This document shows, one piece after another, positions 48,001-60,765 of a DNA stretch of 64,000 nt. This stretch comes from Chromera velia (taxonomy: Eukaryota; Sar; Chromeraceae): the NCBI GenBank assembly GCA_018398765.1, contig JAHBMJ010000488.1:62001-126000 (forward strand), given 5' to 3'. The notes under the pieces were generated by a model that saw nothing but the letters and a program-made list of their open reading frames with translations, was not told where the DNA came from and made no database searches. The position numbers and the translations under genes are program-made. Numbering within the stretch: the stretch's first letter is position 1; each line of letters opens with the position of its first letter.

Positions 48001-51000
48001 GTTTTCTCTCCTCTTTGCGTTTCCCACTCCTTCCATGTCTTGCCCGCACTCCGCAACACTCCTAAAAAAGTCTTCTCTTTTCATTTGCATTCATTTATTG
48101 CACCCACACCGGCATGAATGTGTCTCTCTCTTGCTTGAATCTGGGTGTTGCAGAAGTGCGACGAGATCGAGACAGCCAAGAGAGGAGTCGAGAGGGTTCT
48201 GCAGGAGGCACAGAAGGTCAGGCAGCCTGGCAGCAGTCGGTGTGTGTGGCCGGCCGATCTTCGGGCCTCTCTGTCTATGTATGTCCCTTGGACGATTGAA
48301 GGTATCTGTTGTGTTGGTTGACATTTCTATTTCCGTTTCTCTCCTTCTAGGAGGTCCTCTCTTTTGGATGGGTTCTAGCATCATTCGAATGTTTCTTTCT
48401 GCGTACCCTCATTCAACTCACTGCATGGGCGCTGCTTTCCTTCTTTGGTTTGTCTACAGGAACTGATCCACGTGAAGACCGACAACGCCGCTGCAGCACA
48501 GCAGTCCAAGCAGGTTAGGGGGGGAGGCTCCCGCCGTCATTCGGTCCTTTTCTCTTTCCCTTCCGTTTCTGCTGCTGCTATGTTTACTTCCTTCTCTACT
48601 GCTTTGCCCAGAAATGGTCTGCGCTCCACCCCACACCCCCACAGACAAACAGACAGACACACACACACACACACACACACATACAGATGCACGAAGGAAG
48701 GAAACAGGGACACGGCTCAAATTGTTCCGTCTCCGTCTGTCTCGTTCATTGGGTTGTTGATAGGGCGGATGGTCGGTGTGCGTGTGTGTGTTCGCAAAGG
48801 TGTATGCAATTCTGATTGTACCTGTGTGTGTGTGTGTGTGTATTTTCATTAAGATGTATACAATTCTGATTGTACTTGTGAATATGTGTGCAGGCCGTGC
48901 GCTTCCTGAACGACGAGAGAAAGCAGCTCGAGAACAGGGTGCAGTTCCTCGAAGAGGTCAGTCACTATTCTTCTTCTTTGTGTGTCTGTCAGTCTGCCTG
49001 AATATACTTTGCTTCCTATCGGTAGAAGTTTTCCCCTGTGTGTCTCCCTGTCCCCCCCCCCCCCCCCCCNNNNNNNNNNNNNNNCCCCCCCCCTTTCCTT
49101 CCTCTGTCTGAATGTGCGCACGTGCGTGTTTCCAAAGTGTGAGTCTAGCTCACGTAAGAAAACGAGCGCGTCATTTCGGTCTTCGGATGTCTAAATGACA
49201 GACACAAAGACACCAAATGTCCCGCCCCTCTCTCCCTCTTTCTCTTTCTCTTTCTGCCTCTTCCTTCAGGATCTGGCCACGGAGAAGGAGGCGAGAGAGA
49301 AGCTGGTGGACAAGTGCGAAACACTGAACAAGGTCTGTCTGTCGGTGTGACCGTCTTTCTCTTTGTTTGCAAATACCTGTTTTGCTTCCTGTACCGTTTT
49401 TCTTTTTTTGCGTTGTCTTCTGCAGTCCTGTAATTCACCCATTCACTCGCTCTTTGCACCCCTTTTTCTATGTCTGCTCTCCTCCCGTCTCTGTCTCTCT
49501 CTGTCTCTTGTCCCTCTGGATCCCCCCCCCCCTGCGTTTCCCTCCCTGTTTCGCTGTCTTGTTTTCTGCGTACGCCTTAGAGTATTGTTCTTTCCTGCCT
49601 GTGCACTCATTTATGTATTCATTCATTCATTCATTCATTTGTGCGCGCAGTCTCTCCAGTCGAGAGCTCCGGTGTCGGTGGAAGACCACGCAAAGATGGC
49701 AGAGGTCGGTGGAAGGGGGGAAAGCGGGAGGGGAGGGGAGAAGAGAAGGGGTGACATTATGGAAGAATCGAAAAGCTTATCACGAGGAGGATTTCAATGC
49801 CCTCCCTGTCTGCTAAAGCCACCCACCAAGCCAAACGCCTGCCTAACCGTCGAATTTCATTTGTCCATCTATTTTTATATCTCGATTCTGATCGTTTTCT
49901 CTGTTTTGTCTGTCTACCTCTGTCGAAGAACAACAAAGACTTTCTGTCTGTCTGCCTGACTTGCACTTCTGCAGGAACTCGACCGGCTGAAGACAGAGCG
50001 CGACTCTCTCAGAGGAGACATCGGACTCTACAGAAAGGTGGGTCAGTTCATCCCGGGGTGAGGAGAGCTCAGAAGTCTTTGCAGTGCAACGTTGATTCTT
50101 CCCATTTTTGTCTATCTGCCCTGGCTTTTTCGTCTTCCCCAGTGACAGGCGCACTCTGGATCAACTCCTCGAGCAGTCTTGTTTCTTCTTTCTGGCTTCT
50201 ATTTCCCTTCGGACAGTGAAGCCCGCATTTCACAGTTTCAACGATTCTCACGAAACAGTTCTTCCCTCCCCCCCCGGTGTGTGGTGGCTGCTGCCTGGTG
50301 TTCTGCAGGAGACGGGAGACTACAAAGTTCGCATTGCAGAGCTCACGGGAACCTCCAGCCGTCTCCAGAGGGTCGGTTTCTGTTTTTCTTTTCTTTGGGT
50401 TTTCAGAGGGTTGATTGGTTCGCTTGTTGGTTGATAGATTCACGGGTGGGTATTTGCTATTTCGTCGCCGTCTCTCTGCATTGGCTGTTTGTTTCCCCCC
50501 TCAGCTTTCTTTTCGTGTCTACCGGCGTCTTTTGCTCTCTTCTTTCTTGTGAATACTTCCTTCCTGCTTACTCTTGTTCTCTTTGCTCTGCCCACCCTTC
50601 GAGAAATGAATTTTCCAAAAGCAGGGGAGGAGGAAGTCAAAAAGGAACGAGGAAGTACATGCAGGGGGAACGAATGAGCAAATGGACATTTCGACACTGG
50701 GATGAGTGAGCGACAAAATGACTGACTTAAAGATTGAATGAATGAATGAATAAATGAACGAATGAATGTATGGATGACTCAATGAATAGACGAGTGAGTG
50801 AGTGAGTGAGTGAGTGCAGGACTGCGACCTTCTCCAGAAGTCCATGAGTTCCTTCAGAGAGGTGGCCACCAAGTCAAAGGAGAAGGTGGCGGCCCTCGAG
50901 AGTGAGTGCGAACAGCTGCGAAAGGAGAAGGAGCAAGCTGAGGAGGTCAGCAGTGCTCACTGTCTCGTTCTGTTCGTCGTCACTGTCTCTTTGTGGCCGG

Positions 51001-52284
51001 GAGGCCCTCTGTTTCCATACCTCACCCTGGCTTGACGTCTGTAAGCTCCGTGATGATCGTAGAGCTACCTTCTTCCCACGGGACTTCGAGGAAATCCACT
51101 GAGTGTGCCCTATTTTTATCACTCCCGTCTGCCCTGGTTGCTCATTTTTGTTGGCCTGCATCCCTGCCTGCCTGCCTACTCGTCTGTCTGCAGGCCCTGA
51201 AAGAAGTCGAGAGTGAGAAGACCCGCCTTCTCGAATTGAACAACGGCCTCCGAAAGGTGAGGAGAGGAGAGGGTGCACACACACAAACACACGCACTTGC
51301 TTCAGTGGAATGAGGAGAGGAGAGAGGGAAGAAAGGGAATTGCGTGCCTTCCTGTCTTGCTCTCATTGCTCTCCTTCCTTCTTGGGTGTCCTGTCTACAC
51401 TCCGTTCCCTCAAATGTGACTGCACGGAGGAAGCCAAAGACTTCTTTCTGTAACAGTCCAGAAAGATGCATGCGTGAGAACCTTTGTATGAAGTGCATGC
51501 ACCGTTCGATTTTGTCCCCATGTGACCCCCTAGCTCTCTCTCTCTATCAACAGCTCAAAGTTCCAACACGACTTCCCTACCTCTTCTTCTTCGCTCTCTC
51601 CTTACCTGCCTATCTATCTATTCTACAGGATCTCTGCGGATTCCGCGACCGTCTTGACAACTTGGAGCGACAGATCAAGAGCGTCAGTCAGGCAGGCAGG
51701 CAGGCAGGGAGTGAGAGGGGGGGAGGGTACGGGGGAAACTTCTTTTGTGGGTGTACAGTAGCAAGACTGACTCTGGGAACCGCGTGTATTCAAACCAATT
51801 ATTCTGGTGCGAGAGGGCTGTCAGCAGGAAAAGAGCGAGGAAGGAAAGGGATTGGAAGACAGAAAGCATGGAGTTGAAAAGAGTGAAGAAGATTTGAAAG
51901 GGAAAAAGCCAGGCAATTTGGTTGTTGCAACATCATACCTCCTTCTGCCTCTCTCTGTCGTTCCCTTATTTCCTCACCTCTCTCTTTCCCCCCCGTTCTC
52001 TCTCTTGCAGAGTCTCACCCCTCCATCCCCCGACGCGGCGGCACCCTCTTCTTCTTCTTCTACCTCTTCCTCTTCCTCCAAGGAGGCCCCCTCCTCCCTT
52101 CCCCTCTCGGCCGCACAGACCCAAAAGATCACCGACGTCATCAAAAACAGGGGACACAAGGTGCTCTCCTCAGACGCTCCCTCTTCCTCATCCTCATCAG
52201 ACTCCGACCGTGCGAGTCACCAGGCCTCCTGGCAGCACAACTGGAGAGTTTTGGCAGGGGACAAGAAAGCAAAGTTCCACCCTG

Positions 52285-52319
<35 letters not shown>

Positions 52320-53713
52320 GCAGCCGCAAAGACGCGTGAACCTTCGCCGTCTGCGAAGACGCCCGTGAAGGTAGGTGAGTGGGTGTGAGGATTCGATTCT
52401 TCTGTTCTTTTTGTGGTGATGGCCAGAGGTGAAGGCAGAGAGAATGAATGCGTTGTCTCATCTGCATCTCCAGTCGAGAGGGGGGGAGAGAGAACAAAGA
52501 GAGGGAGAACCCCCCTTCAGCTTTGCTGAGACCTGATGAGTCGTTGATGTCTGTCTCTCTTGTTCTCCAAAACTGTCGATTTTCAACAGAACCAGAAAGA
52601 CGTACAGACAGAAAATCTCGGTATTGACTCTCTGGGGTCTTCTTTGCGTCTCTTTATGCTTCGCTTCATGCCAGGATTGCGTTTTCTTCTCTTCCCTTTT
52701 TTCCCTTTCTTTTTCTGTTTTTCTCTCTTCGTGTGTGAGTGTCTCTCTCTGCAGCCCTCTGAGACCTTCCTTCGTCGTCTGTCTCTGTACGGAGACCTCA
52801 GACGTCCCGAGTCCCTCAGCAACGAAGACGCATGGGCCATGATGGTGGATGCGGGTGAGAACGGGAGCGTTGAAGAGCTGCAGTGGCTGAGTGAGACGAG
52901 TGGATTCTCGAGATTCAGGGGCTTCTCTCGTTTCCCTAGAGGGGTCGAGGGGTCTTCTTCGTCTTCCGGGGTTGAAGAGGAGAAGGAGAAAGACGGAGAA
53001 AAGAGAGCACTGAACGCCCTCTTGATCGGGGCCGCGCAGGGCAACAGGGTAGACAACCTTCGTTGGGCTCTCGAGAGGGGTGCACGTGTGTCGTCTTTGG
53101 GTTTGATGTTGATGATCTTGGCGTCTATGCGGGGGCACTTCGGGGTGATCCACTTCTGCCACAAAACGGCCGGCATCAACTGGTACCCCCAGTGTGCGGA
53201 GTATGCAGCCAAGAGGGGACACCTCGAGCTCCTCAAGGTGAGTCAGTGGGTTTTTTTTTTTCCTCTTCCTTTTTTGTTTTTATCTTCACTCCCTTTTTCC
53301 TTTCTTTCTTCCGTGCGTGCACCCGTTCGTTCCTTTCTTCTTGGCTCTCTTTTAGGTTTTCTGAAAGGGCGCGGGCAGGTCTTTTGGAGTTATTTTTGCT
53401 CTACTGTCGATCTTTCTTCACGTCTTTCAGCGTTTCGTGTACGGAGATCCTACAAGACGAACTTTGACCAAGCCCAAATGGGGGCATGCAATATAGGCGC
53501 GCTCTCCTCGTTGCGACATCGATCCTTTTTTTTTCCCTTGCTCGCTTTGTGTAACGCGTCTCTCTGCAGACCCTGAGAGCGAACGGCTACGAGCTCCGTT
53601 TGGATTCGCTTCGTCAGGCAGCGCTCCAAGAAGCAGAGAAGAAGGAGAGAGCGTCAGAGAAGTCGGCCCAGGAGTCCGTTGTGCAGTGGGTGGACAGCCT
53701 CCAGCAGAATTAA
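45036..53713 (+). CDS. Coiled-coil protein with C-terminal ankyrin-like repeats, many short exons
   Basis: Function not recognised. Exons: 45036-45106, 45277-45304, 45657-46085, 46402-46605, 46846-46917, 47239-47292, 47652-47705, 48154-48216, 48460-48513, 48894-48956, 49270-49332, 49651-49704, 49975-50037, 50309-50371, 50820-50945, 51194-51256, 51629-51682, 52011-52370, a short one from 52590, 52755-53237 and 53570-53713. About 855 aa. A basic N-terminus (MKTAEIGRALCTGNLLPVRR) is followed by a globular region with PAGWRPVQVITRGSIGASGG. Then comes roughly 300 residues of heptad coiled coil (LHHLEKSRRELHHQVEDLK onward), a Ser-rich stretch, an 11-residue Gln run, and ankyrin-like helices (NALLIGAAQGNRVDNLRWAL, AEYAAKRGHLELLKTLRANG). 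From exon 5 onward almost all exons are 54 or 63 bp and phase 0. The donor of the exon from 52590 is uncertain (GAC|GTACAG after 52601 keeps phase 0). A possible extra exon near 46257 does not fit the phase. Likely a structural or scaffold protein. Confidence 0.8.
49070..49084. other. Assembly gap inside poly-C tract
   Basis: Fifteen N bases within a C run, in an intron of the coiled-coil gene. The same type of gap occurs at 3099-3109. Confidence 0.95.
52286..52320 (+). repeat. CAG/CAA run encoding poly-Gln
   Basis: In-frame triplet run of about 11 Gln codons in the coiled-coil gene's Ser-rich exon (52011-52370). Length is likely polymorphic. Confidence 0.9.
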
Positions 53714-54000
53714 ATCAAAGCAATCATTTGACGATATCATGTATGAAAGACAGTGCTGAAGCAACGGCACGATTATTCTAATTGAATGAGAAGGATGGGA
53801 TTGTTTGAGAGAGACTGTTCTCTCTTCTCTTTTCTGCTGGGAGGGAAGGGGAGGGAAAAGGGTTCAAATGGTTCGTTCGTTTGTATCTCTCCTTTCTCCC
53901 GTTCCTCCCTCCCTTCTATCTTATGCTTGTTTGCGTGTCTGTCCATGCCGTCATTCCTTCATGTCCGTCCGTCTGTCCGTGCTTTGACTGTTTGTCATAG

Positions 54001-54880
54001 GTTCTTGAAGGTGGAGAGGGCTTATAGGAGGGCGTTGGGTGTGCAGGTTGAAAGAAAGAAAGATTGGCGGTCCGTCACGGTGCAAAGCTTCGGCGCCTGT
54101 GCAGATTGAGGTGTGTGGTTGAAAGGAGAGAGAAGGGGAAACTCTCGATACGTGCAACAACTAGTTGCACAATGCCGGAAAGAAGAGAAAAACTTCGGGT
54201 CTTTCACGTGTGTGTGTGTGTGTGTGTGTGTGTCAGTCAACACAAAAGAAGCTAGTAACAAATTCTTAGTGCTCTCTTTCTCTTTCTCTTTCCCTTTTGT
54301 GGGTTGGGGAGGGTAGAGGGAAACGGTGGCGATTTGTCCCTTCCTTCCCTTTCTTCTCTTCTCCAGCCAGGGCTCTTTCCTTTCTGTGATGGTGACGATG
54401 CAGATCGAGGGAGAAGCGAGAGAGAGAGAAAGCAAGAAAGAAAGAAAGGTACAGAGAAGTGGAGAGAAAAGAAAGTCCAGTTGGAACCCTGACTCCTTCC
54501 CTCACGCCTCCGTCCCCCTCACGAATTATTTCGTTCCTTCAACAATTATACTTCCACTCCTTGCGTTGCCAACTTCCTTCAATCGTTCGTTCCCTACCTC
54601 TCCCTCTCTTCTGTAAGTAAAATCGTGCGTGTCCGTGAGTTTGCCTGTGTGTCTGCATAACTGTAAGTGTCCACTGTGCGCGTAGGAAGAAGGAAGAGGT
54701 CGATGCAAAGAGAGAAGAAGAGCTCAACGGAGCCCCACTGCAGCCGTACCGAGGCGTGTGTCCTTGTTGTCCCTCTGTTAATTGTTTGTGTGTACAAGAG
54801 AGAGAAAGAGAAAGTGAGCAGGTTTGTGTTTGTCTACCAGACCTACTTCTAGAAAAAGCTGGCGCCACGATGTACAAGTA
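54001..54880 (+). CDS. Possible exons of an unrecognised gene
   Basis: Weak evidence. Three short stretches have acceptor, open frame and donor. 54001-54046 reads FLKVERAYRRALGVQ, like a TPR helix. 54404-54448 is 15 codons in phase 0, EGEARERESKKERK-like. About 54690-54755 reads KEEVDAKREEELNGAPLQPYRG. A fourth near 54853-54880 ends at GTAAGT. Their charged helical character resembles the preceding coiled-coil gene, but neither start nor stop is placed and they may be chance. They could also be 3' exons of an alternative transcript. Confidence 0.22.
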
Positions 54881-57800
54881 AGTGAGTCAAAGGTTGGAGC
54901 GTTCTCGCTCGCTTATGGCTGTCTGTTTGGCACTTCGGTCGGTTAGTTGAGCATAGATCTGTCTGTCTAACCTACAGCCGTCCCATGGGTTTCTTGGGAG
55001 GAGGCATTTTGGCTTGATGCGGTGGCATTGCACGGCTGACACGTTTGTGTGTCATCGTGCTTTGCCGACAGTCTCTCTCTGTCTCTGTCGGGTCGGCTGC
55101 TTGCAGAGAAGGGAAGGATGGAGCAGAGACGAGTAGGCAGGCAAAAGTGATTTGGGGAGTGAAGGTAAGAAGACTGGAGTCCCCCTGTAATGCCGAAAGT
55201 AACTAAAGGAGAAGAAAGGATGCTCGAAAGAATAACTAAATAACTAAATATTAAATAACGAGGAAGGGCGTGTTGAGGAGGTGAGAACAAGCAGAGGAAG
55301 AAAGCTCCAAAAGAGAAGAGAGACGCACAGCAAGGGAAAAGAAGAGCAAGAGAATAACTTCCTCCCTGCCTGTCTGCCTGCCTGTCGGTGTTGTCCTCTT
55401 TGAGACACACGAAAAAGAGAAAAGAACCAACAAGAAAAAAGACATCAGCAGGCAGAGAGACTGACAAGGGGAGAGAAGGCTCTCTCTCTCTCCACACCCC
55501 CTCCTCATCGATGCCTGACCAGACGATAGAGCGGAAGTTTGAGGAGGAAGAAGAGGGAAGAAGGAAAAGAAGAGAGGGCGTGCGAGAAAAGGAAGGAAGG
55601 AAGGAAGAAAGGAAGGCGGGAATGAGGGAAGGAAGGAAAGAACGAGCAAACAACTCAGAGAAAAGCCGAAACAAAAAGGAATGAAATAAATGGAGGCCCG
55701 CAGGTGGGTGTTAGAGATATGCTGGACATCCCTTCCCCTCCAGAACGTCTCGTTAGTTAACTTTCTGTCCGTCTGTCCAGATTTATTTCCCTGCTTCCTT
55801 TCCTTCCTTCCTTCTTCCGCATCGTCCTTTCTTTCTGTCCTTTGAGCCTTCTCTTCTTTTCTTTCTTTTCTCTTCATTCTCTTTTCTGTGAAGTCCCGCG
55901 GGACCTGTACTCATACAAACAAAGCCGTTAATGCATTCACGTGGTGTGTTGCGTGGACAGAGTGAGTGGTGAAGTGGATGCAACTAGAGAGAGAGAACAG
56001 ACGGACAGTAGAGAGCATGTGTGCCAGAGGGAATAACACAGACGCTCAGAGAAGACCAGAAGGGAACGAAAAGCGGGAATTAAGAAAGCCTCTTCCAGGA
56101 AGAGGGAGAAAGGGAGAGGGGTTGCCGATGCCCCCCTTCCCTTCCAACGACTCACTCACTTATTCATTCTCTCTCTCTCACACACACACACACGGACACA
56201 CAGAATTGTGAGAGAGGAAGGGCGCCTCTCTTCTCGTTCCCCTTTGTCCTCTCCCCCCTCAAGCTCGGCTTTATGAAAAATTCGGAAGAAAGGGAGAGGG
56301 GAAGTGCTGGAGGAGAGGTGAAGGTGAGCGTCCTGGAAACAAGGACGGACGGTGCGTGCTCTCTGTCTGTGTTCCCTCTACCTTTCGTCTGTCAGTCTGT
56401 CTGTCTGTCTGCATTGAAGGGTGAGGGATAGCGACAAGAGAAGGTGGGTGGGAAGGATGTAGTGAAGGAAAGGGTTTTTTTCAAATCGAGAGAGCCTCCT
56501 TCGTTCACTTCTTCCTTCCTTGCAAGAGTGGAAGAAAGGAGGTTATACGTGTGCAGAGAGACAGAGAGAGATTCGAAGGAAGGGAGTGCTAGCTGGCTGG
56601 ATGAAAGGAAATCGTTTGTTTTCTTTCTTTCGGGGCGACTTGCAGGTTTGCACTCCTTGAGGTGTCCAGTGTGAAGGGGAGCTCCTCCCAAAACACAACA
56701 GACACAAAGACAGAGAGAGACACAATGAGCCCTCTTTGTACCATCCACTCAGTCACCTACTTGCCCTGTGTTTGACACGACATGATGTGGCGTGATTGGC
56801 TTTTGGCTGTTTCTTCTCTCTCTCTCTCTTTCTTAGAGCTCTCTATCTCTCTTTTTCATTGTACTTCTAGTTCAGCTTGCTGCAAGAAGGTGTTTTGTGT
56901 CCATTTGTGTGTGCATGTACGTGCCTTTGTGTATCCGTGTGTGTCCGAGTGTTTGTGTCTGACTCAAGAGACAGACAGACCGTCGGTGTGTTAGAAAGAA
57001 AGAAAGAAACCAATCCGGAATTCGGGGTGTGTCTGTCTCCTTTCGAATTTGCCTTCCTTCTTCCTCTGTCCCTTCTAGAAGTCCTCTCTCTTTGCCTCTA
57101 TCTCTCTCTTTCTCTTCTCTTTCTCTGTCTGTCGTTTCGCCTCCATGCAGGCGAAATGGTCTGTTTGGTCTGCCACGAATTTGAATTTGCTCAAATCAGT
57201 CAATCAATCAATGCGTGAAGGCGGGGGTGGGTTGACGAAGTAAATAATGGAGGGTTGACGGTCCTTTCGAGGGTGCGTGGTCGCATGAAGGAAGCCCTGC
57301 CTGTCCGGCAAAGGTATCCATCCATCCATCCATCCAGCTGGCCGCCTCCATGCATCCAGCCGACTGACCAGTGAGAGAAAGGGAGGAAGGAGACAGAGGG
57401 GGGAAAGGACAGGCAGATGGAAAGGAAGGAAGGAAATAAGGACATGCAGCGTCGCGATCGGTGGTCATCCGATATGATCTGTTCGAAGAGGACGATGAGA
57501 GAGAACGAGGAGGAGAGAGAGCGTGCTCCTGCCTGCCTGCCTGTCTGTCTGTTCCTGGCTCTTCGATTTTGATCAATCGATCCATTCCTCCAACCATCCA
57601 AGGGGTGTTTCTTTTCCTTTTCTTCCTCCCTTTCACGGACATCAGCTTGCTTCCCTTTCTCTCCTTCGAACGAAGAAAAGAGAAGAGAGCGCGCCTGACA
57701 CCAGTCCTGCCTTCCTGCCTGCTTGACTGTTTGTCTTACTTGAGAACAAGTTTTGATCGAGTGAAAGGGTCCCTCCCTCCCTCCCTCCCGAAAACGTGGC

Positions 57801-58527
57801 ACTGGCAGACAGTGAAAAGAAGGAGGGAGAGACGGATTTTCGCTGTTTTGACTTGACACACTCGGAGATGAAAAGAAACGGAGGAAAGTGTGGAGGGTAA
57901 TGATTCATCCGAAGGAAGAGAAGAGAAGAAGAAGAAGAAGAAGGAGGAGGAGGAGGAGACAGATTGTCATTCTGCACTTCCCCCATGCGCCTGCCTGCAT
58001 TTGAAAACGTCCATCCATACATCCATGCAGCAGTCAGTCTGGCAGTCAGTCCAGGCCGGAACAGAAGAGCCGCAAGAAGAAAGGAAGGAAGGATGCGTTC
58101 TTGCATTGATGGAGTCTTCTGTCTCTCTCATGACCTCGAGGTTGCCTTGCAGCAAGAGAAAGAATACAGGAGTATTCCCCTCTGCTTTCCGCCTCTCTCT
58201 TGTCTGCGACTGGAAGAGGAGAAAAGGTACAAGAAAAAGAATGGCCTGAGGAAGAGGGAAAACATTAGAAGAGAAAATAGAATGGAGAGGAGAGGAGACA
58301 CCGGGGTGTGGTTCTCCCTTCCTTTTCCGCCGGAGGCTCCACCTTCGTCCCTCGATCTCTGTGTGTGTGTCCCTTTCTCAACTGATTTGTGGAGAGACGC
58401 AGGTCCGTCCGAAAAGCGAGAGAGAGCAAGAAGCTGGGGCGGGCAGCTGACTGGCTGGGTGGTTGGGTGGGTGTGCAGAGAGTAGAATGAAAATCTTCCT
58501 TCCTTTCATTCTCTCGCTTGTGCAAAG

Positions 58528-58781
58528 AACGCAAACGGCTGAAGGTGAACTGAAGGTGGAGCTGAGGCTGATCGAGTCCTTGCATGAAGGACATTGCAGG
58601 TAGGTCGCTTGCTCGATCGAGCAGTCGCTTTAATTGTAAATGGACTCGGATGATTCGGCCCTCTCTTCTCAATTCGATCTTGTCTACTTTCTACCACAGT
58701 CAGCGTTGGAGCAGGCAGGCAGGCGCAGGCAGCAGCTACAGGGATCGGACCCCAGATGAAACCCCGCGAAAGATGAATTAG
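58528..58781 (+). CDS. Possible terminal exons of an unrecognised gene
   Basis: Exon candidate 58528-58599 reads TQTAEGELKVELRLIESLHE and ends at GTAGGT in phase 2. Candidate 58700-58781, after CTACCACAG, completes the codon and runs 26 codons to TAG (QRWSRQAGAGSSYRDRTPDE...). Phases agree and splice sites are good, but there is no recognisable domain and no upstream exon was found. Confidence 0.22.
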
Positions 58782-58950
58782 ATGATTGATTAACCCCTAG
58801 ATTAACCCTTAACTGTAGCAGTATTCTGCAGCTACACAAATGTATTACTTCTTTCAGCTAGGCTTTCAGTTTGCACTGCTCTTAACCTAAATTCGAGCTC
58901 TACTTAATCTTATAGCACGCAGCTAATTCATGTATAACTAAGCGTTAGCT

Positions 58951-59192
58951 CTAGGCGACGCACAGTGAAAAAAAAAAAGAGAAAAAAAATCTTGAGAAGC
59001 CTAATCTTTTTTATTTTTATTTTTTATTAGAAGTGCCAAATATATAACAAAAACACATCTAACTACAAAACCTACCTTTACTAAGTTTGCTTGGACCTTT
59101 GATCACCAGACTAAAAAAAAAAAAGAAAGAAAAAAAAAATCTTGACATGCATGTCTATTCTTTTTTTTTTTTTACCACTGTGCATCGCCTAG
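58951..59192. mobile_element. hAT-like MITE with 8-bp target duplication
   Basis: Terminal inverted repeats CTAGGCGACGCACAGTG (58951-58967) and CACTGTGCATCGCCTAG (59176-59192) match at 16 of 17 positions. CGTTAGCT flanks both ends exactly (58943-58950 and 59193-59200). An 8-bp duplication with a (C)TAGGCG terminus is typical of hAT-family miniature elements. The 242-bp body is AT-rich, with A-runs inside the left arm, T-runs inside the right arm, and no coding capacity. Confidence 0.85.
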
Positions 59193-59200
59193 CGTTAGCT

Positions 59201-59630
59201 ATGTATAAAAAAAGAAAAAAAAACCAATTAAAAAAGCTTTTAAATTATATTTTTTTACTGTTTTTCCCAGTCAAACAATTAACTCTTCTTTGAGTGTTGC
59301 ACAAGTATTATTCATGTGTTGCGCAACTGTTCTTAAGTGTTGTTGATCGAGGAACTATAAATTTAAATAATTCTATAATAGTTCAAAAAAGAAAAAAAAA
59401 TTCTCTGGTTACTCTCATAAATGCTTAATTTAAATACTTTTATTTTTTTCTCCTTCTAGTTCCCCTTCTTTTAATAGCTGACACCTATAGATATATATAA
59501 CTAGTACCAATTTAATTAACTAATCAATCCAATCTATATACCAATCTCTAGATACCATATAGTACCATACAGCAAAATAAAATATTAATAATGGTATACA
59601 CGACTTTTGTTAAGTCAGTAAGAAAGCAAC
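59201..59630. other. AT-rich island
   Basis: Strongly AT-rich DNA with A- and T-runs; no gene seen. Its composition matches the MITE and the LINE-like copy on either side. Confidence 0.5.
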
Positions 59631-59633
59631 TAT

Positions 59634-60012
59634 ATGAAGGGGTTTAAAGAGGTTTTTGATTTTGATCGTACATTAATTAATTGTGATGCGAATAATAATG
59701 AATCGACGATCGTGCCTTTTCTGGTTAAAATTAAAGGAAACGTAATATGTAAAGCACGTCACATACAAAGGTATGCAAAGCCTCAGGCCATGTGCGTACA
59801 AGTTACAACAAATGAGTTGATTGAAAACGGCCTGGAAGAGATTCCAGGTGGGCCACGGCCCACGGGATGTGGTCTAAGCCTCAACAATGGGGCACACACC
59901 CCTGCCGTTTGCAGGGACGACCTCTACAACATAAAACGGCGACAACCTAGCCTGAGCTGAATGCTAGCGACACTGCTGAAAGGCACCAATAAATCACTTA
60001 TCACTTATCACT
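59634..60012 (+). mobile_element. LINE-like 3' fragment
   Basis: An open frame (59634-59960, no recognisable domain) runs into a 3' end that shares ordered blocks with 16200-16292 and finishes in AATAAATCACTTATCACTTATCACT. A reverse-transcriptase core is not visible, so a 5'-truncated non-LTR element or a tailed SINE is likely. Assignment rests on the shared tail. Confidence 0.4.
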
Positions 60013-60765
60013 AACGTACTTATATAAGCTTCGGGTAATAACCTCGATCTGTACATCCATATCTAGATCTATGTACTATCCCTCTTAAAATTATATATTG
60101 AACGTTAAGTCCATCTTTCTATACCCCCGTCAGATATAAAAATACAACATCCTAGACAAAATCATGTACAGTATGATCAAATCAGATCGATTGTAATTTG
60201 TAAAAGAAATTTATTTTATGCCAGTTTATGAGTCTATGTTTCTCGTATTCGTTGCCAAATAGTTGGGTAAAGTAGCTGTGCATATAATAGTTTGCTTGAG
60301 ATTTTCTCATTCCTACTATCCACCGACTGATGTATTCATATGTATTCCACTCCATGCTGACAGCTCCTCAACGGAGCGCTAGTGCCAGAGCATGGAGGGA
60401 GAGACAAGGCAATGGCTAGCGATAGATAGAGAGAGGAGACGCAAGGTGAATGAAGTCATAGAAAGGAAATAAGGCCCGGCCAGGGACTGCACCATAAGCG
60501 CCGGTTGCAGTGCAGTCTCCCATCCTGCATAGCAGGAACCTACAGCTACATACTGTCTGTCTGTCGCGTCTGTGATCAGCTTACTAGGCAGAGCTCACAA
60601 CAGAGATGCAGCAGGCTGACACTCATCGATCAATATTTGTTCAGGCGTGCCGGGACGTTGCGTGACGGAATGGTGGGCGCGTCGTGCTCCATATGCGTCC
60701 GTATATAGGCCTGCTGCGGGGCGGTGTGCGCCGCCCGTGCCTCTTTGTGCCCGATCGTGCGTGCG
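60013..60765. other. Intergenic, no gene seen
   Basis: AT-rich to about 60320, then balanced composition. Likely includes the 3' flank of the minus-strand gene at 60766-62874. Confidence 0.4.

Larger units (their letters stand above)
53714..58950. other. Gene-poor region with scattered exon candidates
   Basis: Mostly low-complexity DNA (GGAAG, CTTT, GAGA, CATCC tracts). Two weak plus-strand coding candidates are listed separately (54001-54880 and 58528-58781). Nothing else here carries recognisable protein signal. The DNA becomes AT-rich after about 58790. Confidence 0.4.

Noticed and set aside
52602-52754. Continuous open frame across 52560-53240 read as one exon
   Set aside because: The middle codes for a Phe/Leu-rich run matching a pyrimidine tract that ends in CTCTCTCTGCAG, so an intron is more likely; the donor remains uncertain.
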